Below the pieces are notes generated by a model. That model was not told the origin of the DNA, searched no databases, and saw only the letters and a list, made by a program, of their open reading frames with translations. The position numbers were made by a program, and so were the translations under genes. Source: Prevotella sp. (GTDB lineage Bacteria; Bacteroidota; Bacteroidia; Bacteroidales; Muribaculaceae). From it: a DNA stretch of 64,000 nt. Below, one piece after another: positions 8,393-17,859 of this stretch (its first letter is position 1; every line of letters begins with the position of its first letter). The stretch covers positions 8,305 through 72,304 of the forward strand of contig JAMPBN010000001.1 in the NCBI GenBank assembly GCA_023666665.1, given 5' to 3'.

Positions 8393-9637
8393 ATGCAATT
8401 TGAAGATTTAGACCTCACGGACGACGTTCTCGATGCCCTCTATGATATGCACTTTGACGAGTGCACCCCGATTCAGGAAAAGGCCATTCCGGTAGCCCTG
8501 CGCGGCCGCGACCTAATAGCCGTAGCTCAGACCGGCACGGGTAAAACCGCAGCATTTTTACTCCCGGTAATCAACGAGTTAGGCAAGCGCAAGGCATCCG
8601 ACAAAATCAAATGCGTGGTGATGACCCCCACCCGCGAGCTGGCGCTGCAGATTGATGCCCAGATGCAGGGGTTCAGCTATTTTTTGCCCATCAGCTCGCT
8701 GCCGATTTATGGCGGCACCGATGGGGCAGGTTACGCACAGCAACAAAAAGGACTGAAAATGGGCGCCGAAGTGGTGATTGCCACCCCAGGCCGACTTCTG
8801 GCCCATCTCAGTATGGGCTACGTTGACCTCTCGGAGGTGGAATTTTTCATTCTCGACGAGGCGGACCGTATGCTCGACATGGGATTCTACGACGACATCA
8901 TGCAGATTGCCCGCCATCTGCCCGAACAGCGCCAGACGCTGATGTTCTCGGCCACCATGCCGCCCAAAATCCAAAAGATGGCCAAGTCGCTGCTCCATAA
9001 TCCCGAAGAGGTAAAAATCGCCGTCAGCAAACCCACCGACAAGGTGCATCAAAGCGTTTACTACTGCACCGAGCGCCAAAAAGAAGCACTGCTGATGCAC
9101 CTTTTTGACACGGTCAACTCCAAGCGCGTGATTGTGTTTGCCTCTTCCAAGCTGAAAGTCAAAGAATTGGCGCGGGCATTGCGCCGCAAAGGCCTGGCCG
9201 TCGGCGAGATGCACTCCGACCTTGAGCAGAACGTCCGCGAAGAAGTGATGCGCAATTTCCGAGCCGGAAACATCGACATTCTGGTGGCAACCGACATAGT
9301 GGCACGCGGCATCGACATTGACGACATCACTATGGTGGTGAACTACGACGTTCCCCACGATGCCGAGGACTACGTGCATCGCATCGGCCGCACAGCCCGC
9401 GCCGGTGAAGAGGGCGTGGCCGTGACCCTCGTTGGCGAACGCGAACGCCGCAAGTTTAAATACATCGAAAACTTTCTCGGCAAACCTGTGCCCAAAGGCC
9501 AGCTGCCCGACAGCCTCAAAGCCGAAAATACCGAGAAAGCCGACCAGCCTGCCGCCGCCGAAAAGCCAGACCGCAAGCCCCGCGCCGACAAACCCCGCCG
9601 CCGCTTCAACCGCCACCGCAAAAACAAATCGGAATAA
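8393..9637 (+). CDS. DEAD-box ATP-dependent RNA helicase
   Basis: A 414-residue cytosolic helicase of the RhlE/DeaD type that remodels RNA, probably in ribosome assembly or mRNA turnover. All core motifs are visible: F and Q-motif (MQFEDLDL, PIQEKAIP), motif I AQTGTGKT near residue 45, PTRELALQ, DEAD near residue 160, SAT, and HRIGRTAR near residue 325. The last 50 residues are basic and rich in Lys, Pro and Arg, as is usual for the RNA-binding tail. The N-terminus matches the family start, so the ATG at 8393 is secure despite the lack of a leader. Confidence 0.93.
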   Translation: MQFEDLDLTDDVLDALYDMHFDECTPIQEKAIPVALRGRDLIAVAQTGTGKTAAFLLPVINELGKRKASDKIKCVVMTPTRELALQIDAQMQGFSYFLPISSLPIYGGTDGAGYAQQQKGLKMGAEVVIATPGRLLAHLSMGYVDLSEVEFFILDEADRMLDMGFYDDIMQIARHLPEQRQTLMFSATMPPKIQKMAKSLLHNPEEVKIAVSKPTDKVHQSVYYCTERQKEALLMHLFDTVNSKRVIVFASSKLKVKELARALRRKGLAVGEMHSDLEQNVREEVMRNFRAGNIDILVATDIVARGIDIDDITMVVNYDVPHDAEDYVHRIGRTARAGEEGVAVTLVGERERRKFKYIENFLGKPVPKGQLPDSLKAENTEKADQPAAAEKPDRKPRADKPRRRFNRHRKNKSE

Positions 9638-9776
9638 CAGATATGGAGCCGACTGACTTTCGTAGGTCGGTATGCCGACAATACTGATTACCAATGACAT
9701 AAGAAAGCAGCGAACAAAAGTCTGCCGCCTCCATGTGAACCTTTGACTCTGCATTTGACTGCAATCAGCGAAAATA

Positions 9777-9808
9777 TTTGGTTAGGATAAAAATAATTAT
9801 TAACTTTG
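9777..9808 (+). promoter_or_regulatory. Bacteroidetes-type promoter for the AAA ATPase gene
   Basis: TTTG at 9777-9780 and TAACTTTG at 9801-9808 lie 20 bases apart. The predicted start near 9812 lies downstream of an in-frame upstream start at 9778, so it supports the ATG at 9844. The rest of the 9638-9776 gap shows only a weak CCGAC/GTCGG inverted repeat. Confidence 0.72.
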
Positions 9809-9843
9809 TAATTATTATAAACGCAATAATTGAAAGTTTAATA

Positions 9844-10992
9844 ATGACCAAGACACCTAAATACAACATCGCGTTGGCAAATCCATTTGTGATTGGGCGG
9901 TATGCCGGACCGCAATATTTCTGCGACCGAGAAGAGCAATTGTTCTTTCTCAAAAAGTCAATTCGAAACGGTCGGGATGTGGCTATCATTTCGCCTCGTC
10001 GTATGGGCAAGTCCGGACTGATTGAACACCTTTTCTGTCAAGAAAAAATCGACCAAGATTACATGACGGTTTTTGTAGATGTTTATGCAACGTCTTCGGT
10101 GTCAGAACTTGTCGCAATGATTGGCCAAGCGGTTTTTCAGGCCGTTACTCGCGAAAAAGGCTCCCCCTGGCAGCGCTTCATTGAGGGGCTGAAAAGCCTG
10201 CGCCCAACAATAACATTCGATGCCAACACCGGCGTGCCGTCGTTGTCGATGACGGCGGTAAATCTCACTCAGCCGGAGTTGACCTTGGCCGAAATATTTG
10301 ACTATCTCGAAAATGCACCCCGCCCGGTAATTGTGGCAATCGATGAGTTTCAAGAAATCAGCAAATATGGCGGCGGCAAAGCCGAAGCATTGCTAAGAAG
10401 CTATATTCAGCGAACCCCGCGAACGCGTTTCATCTTTGCCGGCAGCGAGCAGTCGGTAATGAATGCAATGTTCAGTAGCATAAAGCGTCCGTTTTATCAA
10501 AGTTGTCAGATAATGCACCTGCCGGAAATTCCCGAAAACTCATACGTGGAATTTGCAATGCGCAAATTCTCGGAATATGGAAAAGAGGGCAATGAGGACG
10601 TTGTGCGCACGGTATATCAAAAAATGTCGGGCATAACGTGGTTTATGCAGATGATGCTCAATGAACTGTTTGCTATCACACCCGAAAATGGAAAACTGCG
10701 ACCGGAAGACGTTGCCATTGCCGAACAAAATATCATTGGTGTTCAGGAGTATGGCTATCGTGAAATAATGGCCAGACTGTCGCCTATGCAACGAATACTT
10801 GCGATTTATATAGCCAAAAATGGCCCGGTTGAAAATCTATTGTCATCCGATACGCTTAGTGCCAGCGGATTCAAAACGGCAGCCTCCATTCAGTCAGCCG
10901 GCAAAGGACTCCAAAAGGCCGGGTTGATAACAAAAATCAATAACGCCTATCGAATTTACGACATTTTTTTTGCGGCCTGGCTTGCTCGTTAG
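9844..10992 (+). CDS. AAA ATPase of the archaeal-type ATPase_2 family
   Basis: A 382-residue protein. The Walker A motif is SPRRMGKSG near residue 47 and the Walker B is IVAIDEFQEI near residue 165. RFIFAGSEQS is a sensor-like segment. The C-terminal third resembles the winged-helix part seen in this family of solitary ATPases, which are common in Bacteroidales and whose role is poorly known. I choose the ATG at 9844 (MTKTPKYN) because the promoter places the transcript start just upstream. The gene stands alone, with AT-rich upstream sequence. It could belong to a mobile or stress-related module, but nothing adjacent supports that. Confidence 0.8.
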   Translation: MTKTPKYNIALANPFVIGRYAGPQYFCDREEQLFFLKKSIRNGRDVAIISPRRMGKSGLIEHLFCQEKIDQDYMTVFVDVYATSSVSELVAMIGQAVFQAVTREKGSPWQRFIEGLKSLRPTITFDANTGVPSLSMTAVNLTQPELTLAEIFDYLENAPRPVIVAIDEFQEISKYGGGKAEALLRSYIQRTPRTRFIFAGSEQSVMNAMFSSIKRPFYQSCQIMHLPEIPENSYVEFAMRKFSEYGKEGNEDVVRTVYQKMSGITWFMQMMLNELFAITPENGKLRPEDVAIAEQNIIGVQEYGYREIMARLSPMQRILAIYIAKNGPVENLLSSDTLSASGFKTAASIQSAGKGLQKAGLITKINNAYRIYDIFFAAWLAR

Positions 10993-11125
10993 GCGGCGGA
11001 TTTGCGGTAGGTAAGGGCAGCGATGAAGATCGCCGAGGTGCGCGCACCGACAAAATTTTCCGATATATTTTAGAGCATATTTGTCATATTTTCAACAAAT
11101 GTCAATGGCAGGGTGTTATTGATTT

Positions 11126-12424
11126 ATGACTCGGAGATTCATCACTTTGGCGTTACTGGCCTGGGGGCTGTCCGCCGGCGCTCAGTCGCTGGTCGACGCT
11201 CGGCGCGACTCAGTTATCGCCTCGCATAAGGTTATCAGTTTCGGCTCGGGAAATCAAGTCGGAGCCGATTCGGTTCGTCGGCTGATTGAGGAGTTTTACT
11301 ACGACCAGTTCCGATCTTTTTCTGACCCCGAAGCTCCCTATTTCCTTTTCATGAGCCGCGACGCCACGCTGGCAATGGGCATTGGCGGATGCGTCAGGAT
11401 GCGCGGATATTTCGACTGGCACGGCGCACAACCCACTCCGGCATTCAACCCCTACCTGATACCGATGACTCCCGACCCGACAGCTATGCGCCACTTCGGC
11501 ACCACACCGTCGGGTACAAGCCTGTTTTTTCGCATCTTGGGACGCAACAAGCGCCTTGGGCATTACCAGCTCTACATTCAGGCCGACTTTTCGGGCTACA
11601 ACTCACGCGATTTCAAGCTCAAAAAGGCTTATGCAATAGTCAACGACTGGACTATCGGCTATGCCGCAAGCACGTTTTCAGACCCTGCAGCGCAACCGCC
11701 GATGGTTGACTCCAACGGCGCGAGCAACAAAATCACCCCCACAGACGTACTGGTGCGATATTCCCCGCGACTGAGCAAGCATTGGCTCCTGGCCGTGAGC
11801 GCCGAAACGCCCTCCACGACGGTCAACGCTGACGGCGTTCAGACCAAAGCCATACAAAACTGGGTTCCCGATGGCGCGGCATTCATTCAATATGAATGGG
11901 GACGGTCAAACCACGTACGTCTGGCCGGCATCGTGCGGTCGCTGAGCTATCGCAATCTGACTTCCGGCACCAACCACCACCAGGCTGGATGGGCAGTCAC
12001 GGCAAGCAGCGTGGCCCACCCCACCCCGCAGCTAACAACCTATCTCACCACCAACTATGGCCACGGTTATGCATCGCTCGGCGGCGACCTCTCGGCGGGT
12101 TCTTATGATTTGCTCGGCTATCCGGGCGAATCGGGGCGACTGTATGCCCCGGCAAGCGTGGGATGGTGCGCGGGCTTGCAGTGGAATTTCCGCCCGGAGC
12201 TTTTCGTAAGCCTGTCGGCAAGCTCCACGCGCTTACATCTTAAGGACTCAGGAAGTCAGCCTGATGAATACAAACGCGGACTTATGGCTACGGCAAATTG
12301 CTTTTGGAACGTAACGGCACGCATTCAGGTCGCCGCAGAGTTTTGTTATGGCCGACGCTACAACTTCTCCGGCACCCATCGCAGCGCTTATCGCGTCGGA
12401 GCCTTGGCGCAGTTCAGCTTTTAA
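11126..12424 (+). CDS. Outer-membrane porin, DcaP-like
   Basis: A 432-residue protein with a signal peptide (FITLALLAWGLSAGAQ). A short N-terminal stretch with charged residues (about 22-60) is followed by alternating hydrophobic strands typical of a porin barrel (AMGIGGCVRMRGYFDW, YQLYIQADFSGY, IGYAASTFSD, and a last strand VGALAQFSF ending in aromatic Phe). The pattern resembles the DcaP family of trimeric porins, which pass small negatively charged solutes. The exact family is judged from appearance only. The stop is followed directly by a GAGTTAG array and two hairpins. Confidence 0.65.
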   Translation: MTRRFITLALLAWGLSAGAQSLVDARRDSVIASHKVISFGSGNQVGADSVRRLIEEFYYDQFRSFSDPEAPYFLFMSRDATLAMGIGGCVRMRGYFDWHGAQPTPAFNPYLIPMTPDPTAMRHFGTTPSGTSLFFRILGRNKRLGHYQLYIQADFSGYNSRDFKLKKAYAIVNDWTIGYAASTFSDPAAQPPMVDSNGASNKITPTDVLVRYSPRLSKHWLLAVSAETPSTTVNADGVQTKAIQNWVPDGAAFIQYEWGRSNHVRLAGIVRSLSYRNLTSGTNHHQAGWAVTASSVAHPTPQLTTYLTTNYGHGYASLGGDLSAGSYDLLGYPGESGRLYAPASVGWCAGLQWNFRPELFVSLSASSTRLHLKDSGSQPDEYKRGLMATANCFWNVTARIQVAAEFCYGRRYNFSGTHRSAYRVGALAQFSF

Positions 12425-12445
12425 GAGTTAGGAGTTAGGAGTTAG
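12425..12445 (+). repeat. Heptad array, GAGTTAG x3
   Basis: Three exact copies of GAGTTAG start on the first base after the porin stop codon. This is one of several seven-base-period arrays in gene gaps of this window. Confidence 0.85.
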
Positions 12446-12468
12446 GAAAATTCTTTTTTCAAAAATCC

Positions 12469-12505
12469 CGAGGCGGAAATATGTTTAACAACATAATCCG
12501 CCTCG
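12469..12505 (+). terminator. Hairpin downstream of the porin gene
   Basis: CGAGGCGGA (12469-12477) pairs with TCCGCCTCG (12497-12505). Inside, TATGTT pairs with AACATA around a TAAC loop, giving a long stem. No strong T run follows, so it may be a weak terminator or a 3-prime stabiliser. Confidence 0.55.
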
Positions 12506-12508
12506 AGC

Positions 12509-12552
12509 TGTCATTTTGGACAAAAATCGGGGATTTTTTGTGCAAAATGACA
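12509..12552. repeat. Near-perfect 44-nt palindromic hairpin upstream of susC
   Basis: TGTCATTTTG (12509-12518) pairs with CAAAATGACA (12543-12552). After one G-G mismatch the stem continues for seven more A/T-rich pairs and closes on an eight-base loop. It begins four bases after the previous hairpin and ends 48 bases before the susC -33 box. It could be a second terminator or a protein-binding site. Confidence 0.6.
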
Positions 12553-12600
12553 CAATAAACACCATTAAAAGCCGTTTTGTTGTTAAAACACATCGAAAAA

Positions 12601-12632
12601 TTTGTTTATATGATATAAAGTTTGTAACTTTG
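12601..12632 (+). promoter_or_regulatory. Bacteroidetes-type promoter for the SusC/SusD operon
   Basis: TTTG (12601-12604) and TAACTTTG (12625-12632) are separated by 20 bases. The predicted transcript starts near 12636 and has a leader of about 84 nt before the ATG at 12720. Confidence 0.75.
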
Positions 12633-12719
12633 CAATTCCGTAAAAGGACAACTATACCCTTTCCAAAGGTACAGTATTTAAGATTTTTAAGAATAAATCA
12701 TTATCATCTACACAGAAAT

Positions 12720-15700
12720 ATGGGTAAAAAATTCGCTATGTTGCTAATGGTGATGTTTGCAGCCTTGGGTGTCGCCGCTGAGGTGACGGTCACAGGAACA
12801 GTCACCGACAAAGCACTGAACGAGCCTATTATCGGTGCCACAGTAAAGCTGAAAGGCAACAAGAGTGTCGGAACGTCGACAGACATTGACGGCAACTTTT
12901 CCATCAAGGTTCCTTCCGAAAAATCAGTGCTCGAAATCACTTACGTGGGCATGAACCCGGTAGAGGTCAAAGCCTCGACCAAGCATCTCCACATTGACAT
13001 GGAAACCTCAAGCACTATGCTTCAGGAAGTCGTGGCGCTCGGCATGGGCAGCTCTGACAAACGACTGTTCACCGGTGCTACCACAAAAATCAATGCCGAA
13101 GAGAGCCTCCTTTCGGGTGTCAACGATATTTCCCGCTCGCTGGCAGGCCGCGCCGCCGGTGTGAGCGTGCAGAATGTGAGCGGCACGTTCGGTACCGCGC
13201 CGAAAATGCGCGTGCGTGGTGCAACGTCAATCTACGGTTCCTCAAAGCCACTGTGGGTTGTCGACGGCGTGATTCTTGAAGACAACGTAGAACTCGATGC
13301 CGACGCGCTTTCGTCGGGCGACGCCACCACGATGATTGCTTCGGCTATCGCCGGCCTGAACGCCGACGACATTGAGAACTTCCAAATTCTGAAAGACGGC
13401 TCCGCAACATCAATCTATGGTGCCCGCGCAATGGCAGGCGTTATTGTCGTGACCACCAAGCAAGGTCGCGCCGGCCACACCTCCATCAACTATACCGGCG
13501 AACTCACTTACCGCCTCAAGCCCTCATATCGCAACTACAACATCTCCAATTCTCAAGAGCAGATGGGTATATATAAGGAAATGGAAGCCAAGGGATGGCT
13601 GAGCTTCGCATCACTGGCAAACTCCTCGTCGAGCGGCGTTTACGGCACGATGTACAAGCTCATCAACACCTACGACCCCACCACCGGACAATATGCCCTG
13701 GCCAACACCACGGAAGCACGCAACAACTACCTGCGTCAGGCCGAGATGCGTAATACCGACTGGTTTGACCTCCTGTTCCGCAACACTCTGATGCAGACCC
13801 ACGCAGTCAGCGTAAGCGGCGGTACAGAGCGCGGCAGCTTCTACACCTCATTCTCTTATATGAACGACCCGGGTTGGACAAAGTCAAGCTCCGTTGATCG
13901 TTACACATTCAACGCCAATGCCTCCTACGACCTGAGCAAGCAGTTGAAGTTCACCCTGCGTACAAACGACAGCTACCGTAACCAGAAAGCTCCCGGCACT
14001 CTGAGTCAGGATGTTGACGTGGTTTCGGGTAACGTGAGCCGCTCGTTCGACATCAACCCGTTCAGCTACGCCTTGAATACCTCGCGCACCACTGACCCGA
14101 ACGCCAAACTGACACGTAACTACGCCGACTTCAACATCTTCGATGAGTTGGACAACAACTACATCACTAACGAGATGGTCGACGTTAAGTTCCAGGGCGA
14201 ACTCGAATACAAACCCATTGCAGGACTTTCGCTGAAAGCCCTCGGCTCTTTCCGCTACTCCTCGACCCAACAGGAGCACTACGTTACCGACCACTCCAAC
14301 CAGGCAGAGGCATATCGCGCAGGTATCTCGCCCGAGAACTCAACGATTCGCGACTCCAACCCCTACCTCTACACTGACCCTGACGACCCCAACTCGCTGC
14401 CTCAAACCGTGTTGCCCAACGGCGGCATTCTCTACCACACACTGTTTGGCATGAAGCAGCTCGACTTCCGCGCAACCGCCAACTACAACAAGGAGTTTGC
14501 CGGAAAATATCTGGTCAACGTTCTTGCCGGCTACGAAGCCTCCAAGATTGACCGCCACACAGAGAGCTTCCAGGGCTGGGGCATGTGTTACGACAACGGT
14601 AACCTCCCCTTCTTCGACTGGCGTCTGTTCAAGCAGATGAACGAAGAAAACGGCACATACTACAGCGATGACCGCACCGCCACCCGCATGATGGCAGGCT
14701 ATGCAATGGCATCGTTTATGTATGACAACCGCTACATCATCAACGGCACATTCCGCTACGAAGGCTCCAACAAGCTCGGCAAGGCAAAGCAAAGCCGCTG
14801 GCTCCCCACCTGGAACGTTTCCGGCGCATGGAACGCCGATGCTGAAAGCTGGTTTGCCAACCCCGTGCTCGCCACAGCCAAGCTCCGTGCAGGCTACTCG
14901 CTGACCGCAGATGCCGGCCCCGCAAACGTGAGCAACGCGCTGGCTATCTACTATCCTTCGCGCCCTTGGCGTCAGGACACCGAGGCGTATGAGCAGGCTC
15001 TTGTCCTCAGCTCACTGGCAAACTCGGAACTCACCTATGAAAAGAAACACGAAGTCAACGTAGGCATTGACCTCGGCTTCCTCAACAACCGCATCAACCT
15101 CGTATTCGACTGGTATAAGCGTAACAACTTCGACCTTATCGGCTATATTTACACCGAGGGCGTTGGCGGCGAAATCGGCAAGTGGGCAAACGTTGCCTCT
15201 ATGGCCTCACACGGCGTGGAATTCACGCTGTCGACCACCAATATTCAGACACGCGACTGGACTTGGACCACCGACTTCACATTCTCCTACGCCAAAAACA
15301 AAATTACCGACCTGAAATCGCGTTCACGCATCATCGACCTCGTGCAATCAACCGGTTTTGCCCTCGAAGGCTATCCCGTACGTTCAATCTTCTCGATTCC
15401 CTTTGCCGGACTGACCGAAGACGGTCTGCCTCAGATTATCAACGAAAACGGCGAAGTAACCACCTGGGACATCAACTTCCAGGAATGGGATATGAACAAG
15501 ATTAACAGCTTTATGAAGTACGAAGGTCCGGTTGACCCGCCCTACACCGGCGGTTTTGGCAACAACCTCCGCTGGAAAGGCTTCAACCTCAACATCTTCT
15601 TTACCTACGCCTTCGGCTCGGTAGTGCGCCTCGACCCGGTATTTTCATCGTCCTACAGCGACCTCACCGCAATGCCCCGCGAATTTATGGATCGTTGGGT

Positions 15701-16052
15701 TAAACCCGGCGACGAAAACATCACCAGCATACCGGCAATCGCATCGCGCCGTCAGGTCTACAACAACAGCTACATCAGCTACGGCTACAACGCCTACAAC
15801 TACTCCGATGCCCGAGTGGCCAAGGGCGACTTCATCCGCTTGAAAGAAGTGTCGCTGACCTACGACTTCCCCAAGAGTTGGACCCGCGCCCTGCGCATCA
15901 ACACCGCATCGCTCAAGCTTGCCGCTACCGACCTCTGGCTCTGCTACTCCGACAAGAAGCTCCACGGCCAAGACCCTGAGTTCGTTAACTCCGGTGGCGT
16001 TGCAAACCCCAACCCCAAGCAGTTTACGTTCACTCTCCGCTTCGGACTCTAA
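12720..16052 (+). CDS. SusC/RagA-family TonB-dependent outer-membrane transporter
   Basis: About 1110 residues. The ORF is open from 12516, but that region lies across the promoter; the ATG at 12720 begins a signal peptide (KKFAMLLMVMFAALGVAA). Residues about 22-95 are the CarboxypepD_reg-like domain (VTGTVTDKALNEPIIGATV). The TonB plug follows (LAGRAAGVSVQN, MRVRGATSIYGSSKPLWVVDGVI, IYGARAMAGVIVVTTKQG), then the 22-strand barrel, ending in FTFTLRFGL. It imports oligomers together with the SusD lipoprotein encoded next. No glycoside hydrolase lies in the operon, but a metallopeptidase does, so peptides or glycopeptides are a plausible substrate (inference). Confidence 0.95.
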   Translation: MGKKFAMLLMVMFAALGVAAEVTVTGTVTDKALNEPIIGATVKLKGNKSVGTSTDIDGNFSIKVPSEKSVLEITYVGMNPVEVKASTKHLHIDMETSSTMLQEVVALGMGSSDKRLFTGATTKINAEESLLSGVNDISRSLAGRAAGVSVQNVSGTFGTAPKMRVRGATSIYGSSKPLWVVDGVILEDNVELDADALSSGDATTMIASAIAGLNADDIENFQILKDGSATSIYGARAMAGVIVVTTKQGRAGHTSINYTGELTYRLKPSYRNYNISNSQEQMGIYKEMEAKGWLSFASLANSSSSGVYGTMYKLINTYDPTTGQYALANTTEARNNYLRQAEMRNTDWFDLLFRNTLMQTHAVSVSGGTERGSFYTSFSYMNDPGWTKSSSVDRYTFNANASYDLSKQLKFTLRTNDSYRNQKAPGTLSQDVDVVSGNVSRSFDINPFSYALNTSRTTDPNAKLTRNYADFNIFDELDNNYITNEMVDVKFQGELEYKPIAGLSLKALGSFRYSSTQQEHYVTDHSNQAEAYRAGISPENSTIRDSNPYLYTDPDDPNSLPQTVLPNGGILYHTLFGMKQLDFRATANYNKEFAGKYLVNVLAGYEASKIDRHTESFQGWGMCYDNGNLPFFDWRLFKQMNEENGTYYSDDRTATRMMAGYAMASFMYDNRYIINGTFRYEGSNKLGKAKQSRWLPTWNVSGAWNADAESWFANPVLATAKLRAGYSLTADAGPANVSNALAIYYPSRPWRQDTEAYEQALVLSSLANSELTYEKKHEVNVGIDLGFLNNRINLVFDWYKRNNFDLIGYIYTEGVGGEIGKWANVASMASHGVEFTLSTTNIQTRDWTWTTDFTFSYAKNKITDLKSRSRIIDLVQSTGFALEGYPVRSIFSIPFAGLTEDGLPQIINENGEVTTWDINFQEWDMNKINSFMKYEGPVDPPYTGGFGNNLRWKGFNLNIFFTYAFGSVVRLDPVFSSSYSDLTAMPREFMDRWVKPGDENITSIPAIASRRQVYNNSYISYGYNAYNYSDARVAKGDFIRLKEVSLTYDFPKSWTRALRINTASLKLAATDLWLCYSDKKLHGQDPEFVNSGGVANPNPKQFTFTLRFGL

Positions 16053-16068
16053 TTTGCTTTGACCCACA

Positions 16069-17823
16069 ATGAAAACAAACAAAAAAATATACGCATTCGC
16101 AGCCGCAGCTGCCCTGACCCTCTCATCCTGCTCGGGATTTCTCGATACTCCGACTGATACCCGCGTTGACCTTGTGAACACCGAACAGGTTCGCATGCTG
16201 ATGAATGGTGCATACCCGATGATGTCATACGCCTGGCCATGTGAAATCATGTCCGACAATATGGAAGACAACAATTCTCCAGTTAACGAAGACGGCACCG
16301 GCATCCACTACAACCTCAGCTCTTATGACCGTGGCGACGAGGAAATGTTCCGCTGGGAAAGCTGCGTGAGCAATAACGACACCGACTCCCCCTCGGGAAT
16401 TTGGGAAGGCTTCTACAACTCCATCGCCGTGTGCAACGCCGTGATGGAAAAGCTCGACCAGTGGCGCGAAGAAAATGGCGGTCTTGACGAAACCCAAAGT
16501 GCCGTTTACGCCGAAGCTCAGATTCTACGCGCATTTGACCACTTCATTTTGGCTCAGGTATTCTGCCAGCCCTATCGCGGCTCGCTTTCAGAAAACTATC
16601 TCGGCATTCCGTATATCACCAAGCCGGAAACCACCGTTAAGCCCCACTACGAGCGCGGCACTCTCGCCGAAACATACAAAAAAATCCAGGAAGACCTCGA
16701 GGCTGCGCTCCCCAACATCCAGAACACCCTTTACGGCGTTCCCAAATATCACTTCAACACCACTGCAGCCAATGCCTTCGCTGCCCGCTTCTACCTCTTC
16801 ACCCGCCAGTACAAAAAGGCCCTTGAATGTGCCAACGCAGTATTTGGCGGTGCTGAGAATGACCCCACCCCCTACCTCTCTGATGTATGGGCCAAGAGCG
16901 AACAGTTCTACTACATCCGCGACATCGGTCTGTATCAGAACGGTGTTGACAAGCAGTCAAACTTCCTGCTCTACCCCACCCACTCGGTTCTGCTGCGCAG
17001 ACTTGGCTCGGGTTGCCGCTATGGCGTGATTCGCGATGCGCTGAACTCCACCATCCACGGCCTCACCCCCGCATGGGACTCCCCCGCGTTCCAATACGCG
17101 CTGAAGAGCGACAAGACCAACACCTACTTCTCAATGCAGCCCTGCTACGCTATGGTATGTATCAACAACGGCCAGAGCGAATACGGCTCAGGTATGTGTG
17201 CCAACGTATCGGAGCAGTTTGAATACACCGACAAGATTGCCGGTATCGGTTATGCCCACCTCACCGTGCGCGAGTTCTACGGAGAAGAAACCCTGCTGAC
17301 CCGCGCTGAGGCAAAGCTCTTCCTCGGCGACAGCCAAGGTGCGGTTGACGACCTCTCAGCATGGGAGAAAATCCGCCGCAACTGTCCGTTTGCCGTGGGC
17401 AACGAAAATGACTTCAAAGATTACACCATTGATAACCTCACCACGTTCTACTCCGGCGAAAAGGGTAAGCGTTTCGGCGCAGCCAAGCCCATCAACATTG
17501 ACCGGGTTTGCCCCGAAAACGACGGCACAGTTACCGCAGAAGCCATTATGCCCCTGCTTCAGGCCGTGCAACACATCCGCCGAATCGAAACAATCCACAC
17601 CGGTATGCGTTGGTTCGACATCAAGCGCTTCGGCATTGAGATTGACCGCAAAATCGGCAACAAGGAGGCTCCTCTCTACCACACCAAAGACCGCCTGACC
17701 CTCGAAGACCCGCGCCGCGCCGTGCAGATTCCCTCCGAGGTGGTAACCTCCGGCATGCAGCCCAACCCGCGTGGTACCGTAGAGACCCTGGTTCCCTCAT
17801 CAGAATACGTCAGCGTAAAATAA
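16069..17823 (+). CDS. SusD/RagB-family nutrient-binding lipoprotein
   Basis: A 584-residue lipoprotein that caps the SusC barrel and captures substrate on the cell surface. The lipobox is ALTLSSCSG with Cys near residue 21. The N-terminal SusD-like part (FLDTPTDTRVD) is followed by the helical TPR scaffold and the C-terminal SusD domain (RWFDIKRFGIEI near residue 515 is characteristic). It starts 16 bases after susC. The substrate cannot be read from the sequence. Confidence 0.94.
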   Translation: MKTNKKIYAFAAAAALTLSSCSGFLDTPTDTRVDLVNTEQVRMLMNGAYPMMSYAWPCEIMSDNMEDNNSPVNEDGTGIHYNLSSYDRGDEEMFRWESCVSNNDTDSPSGIWEGFYNSIAVCNAVMEKLDQWREENGGLDETQSAVYAEAQILRAFDHFILAQVFCQPYRGSLSENYLGIPYITKPETTVKPHYERGTLAETYKKIQEDLEAALPNIQNTLYGVPKYHFNTTAANAFAARFYLFTRQYKKALECANAVFGGAENDPTPYLSDVWAKSEQFYYIRDIGLYQNGVDKQSNFLLYPTHSVLLRRLGSGCRYGVIRDALNSTIHGLTPAWDSPAFQYALKSDKTNTYFSMQPCYAMVCINNGQSEYGSGMCANVSEQFEYTDKIAGIGYAHLTVREFYGEETLLTRAEAKLFLGDSQGAVDDLSAWEKIRRNCPFAVGNENDFKDYTIDNLTTFYSGEKGKRFGAAKPINIDRVCPENDGTVTAEAIMPLLQAVQHIRRIETIHTGMRWFDIKRFGIEIDRKIGNKEAPLYHTKDRLTLEDPRRAVQIPSEVVTSGMQPNPRGTVETLVPSSEYVSVK

Positions 17824-17859
17824 CAACACCGTCTTTAACGCATTATATACATTCCGACA

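Noticed and set aside
8579..9754. 391-codon open frame on the minus strand
   Set aside because: It lies over the DEAD-box helicase gene. The translation is rich in His, Phe, Val and Ala, as expected of an antisense reading, and shows no family motif.
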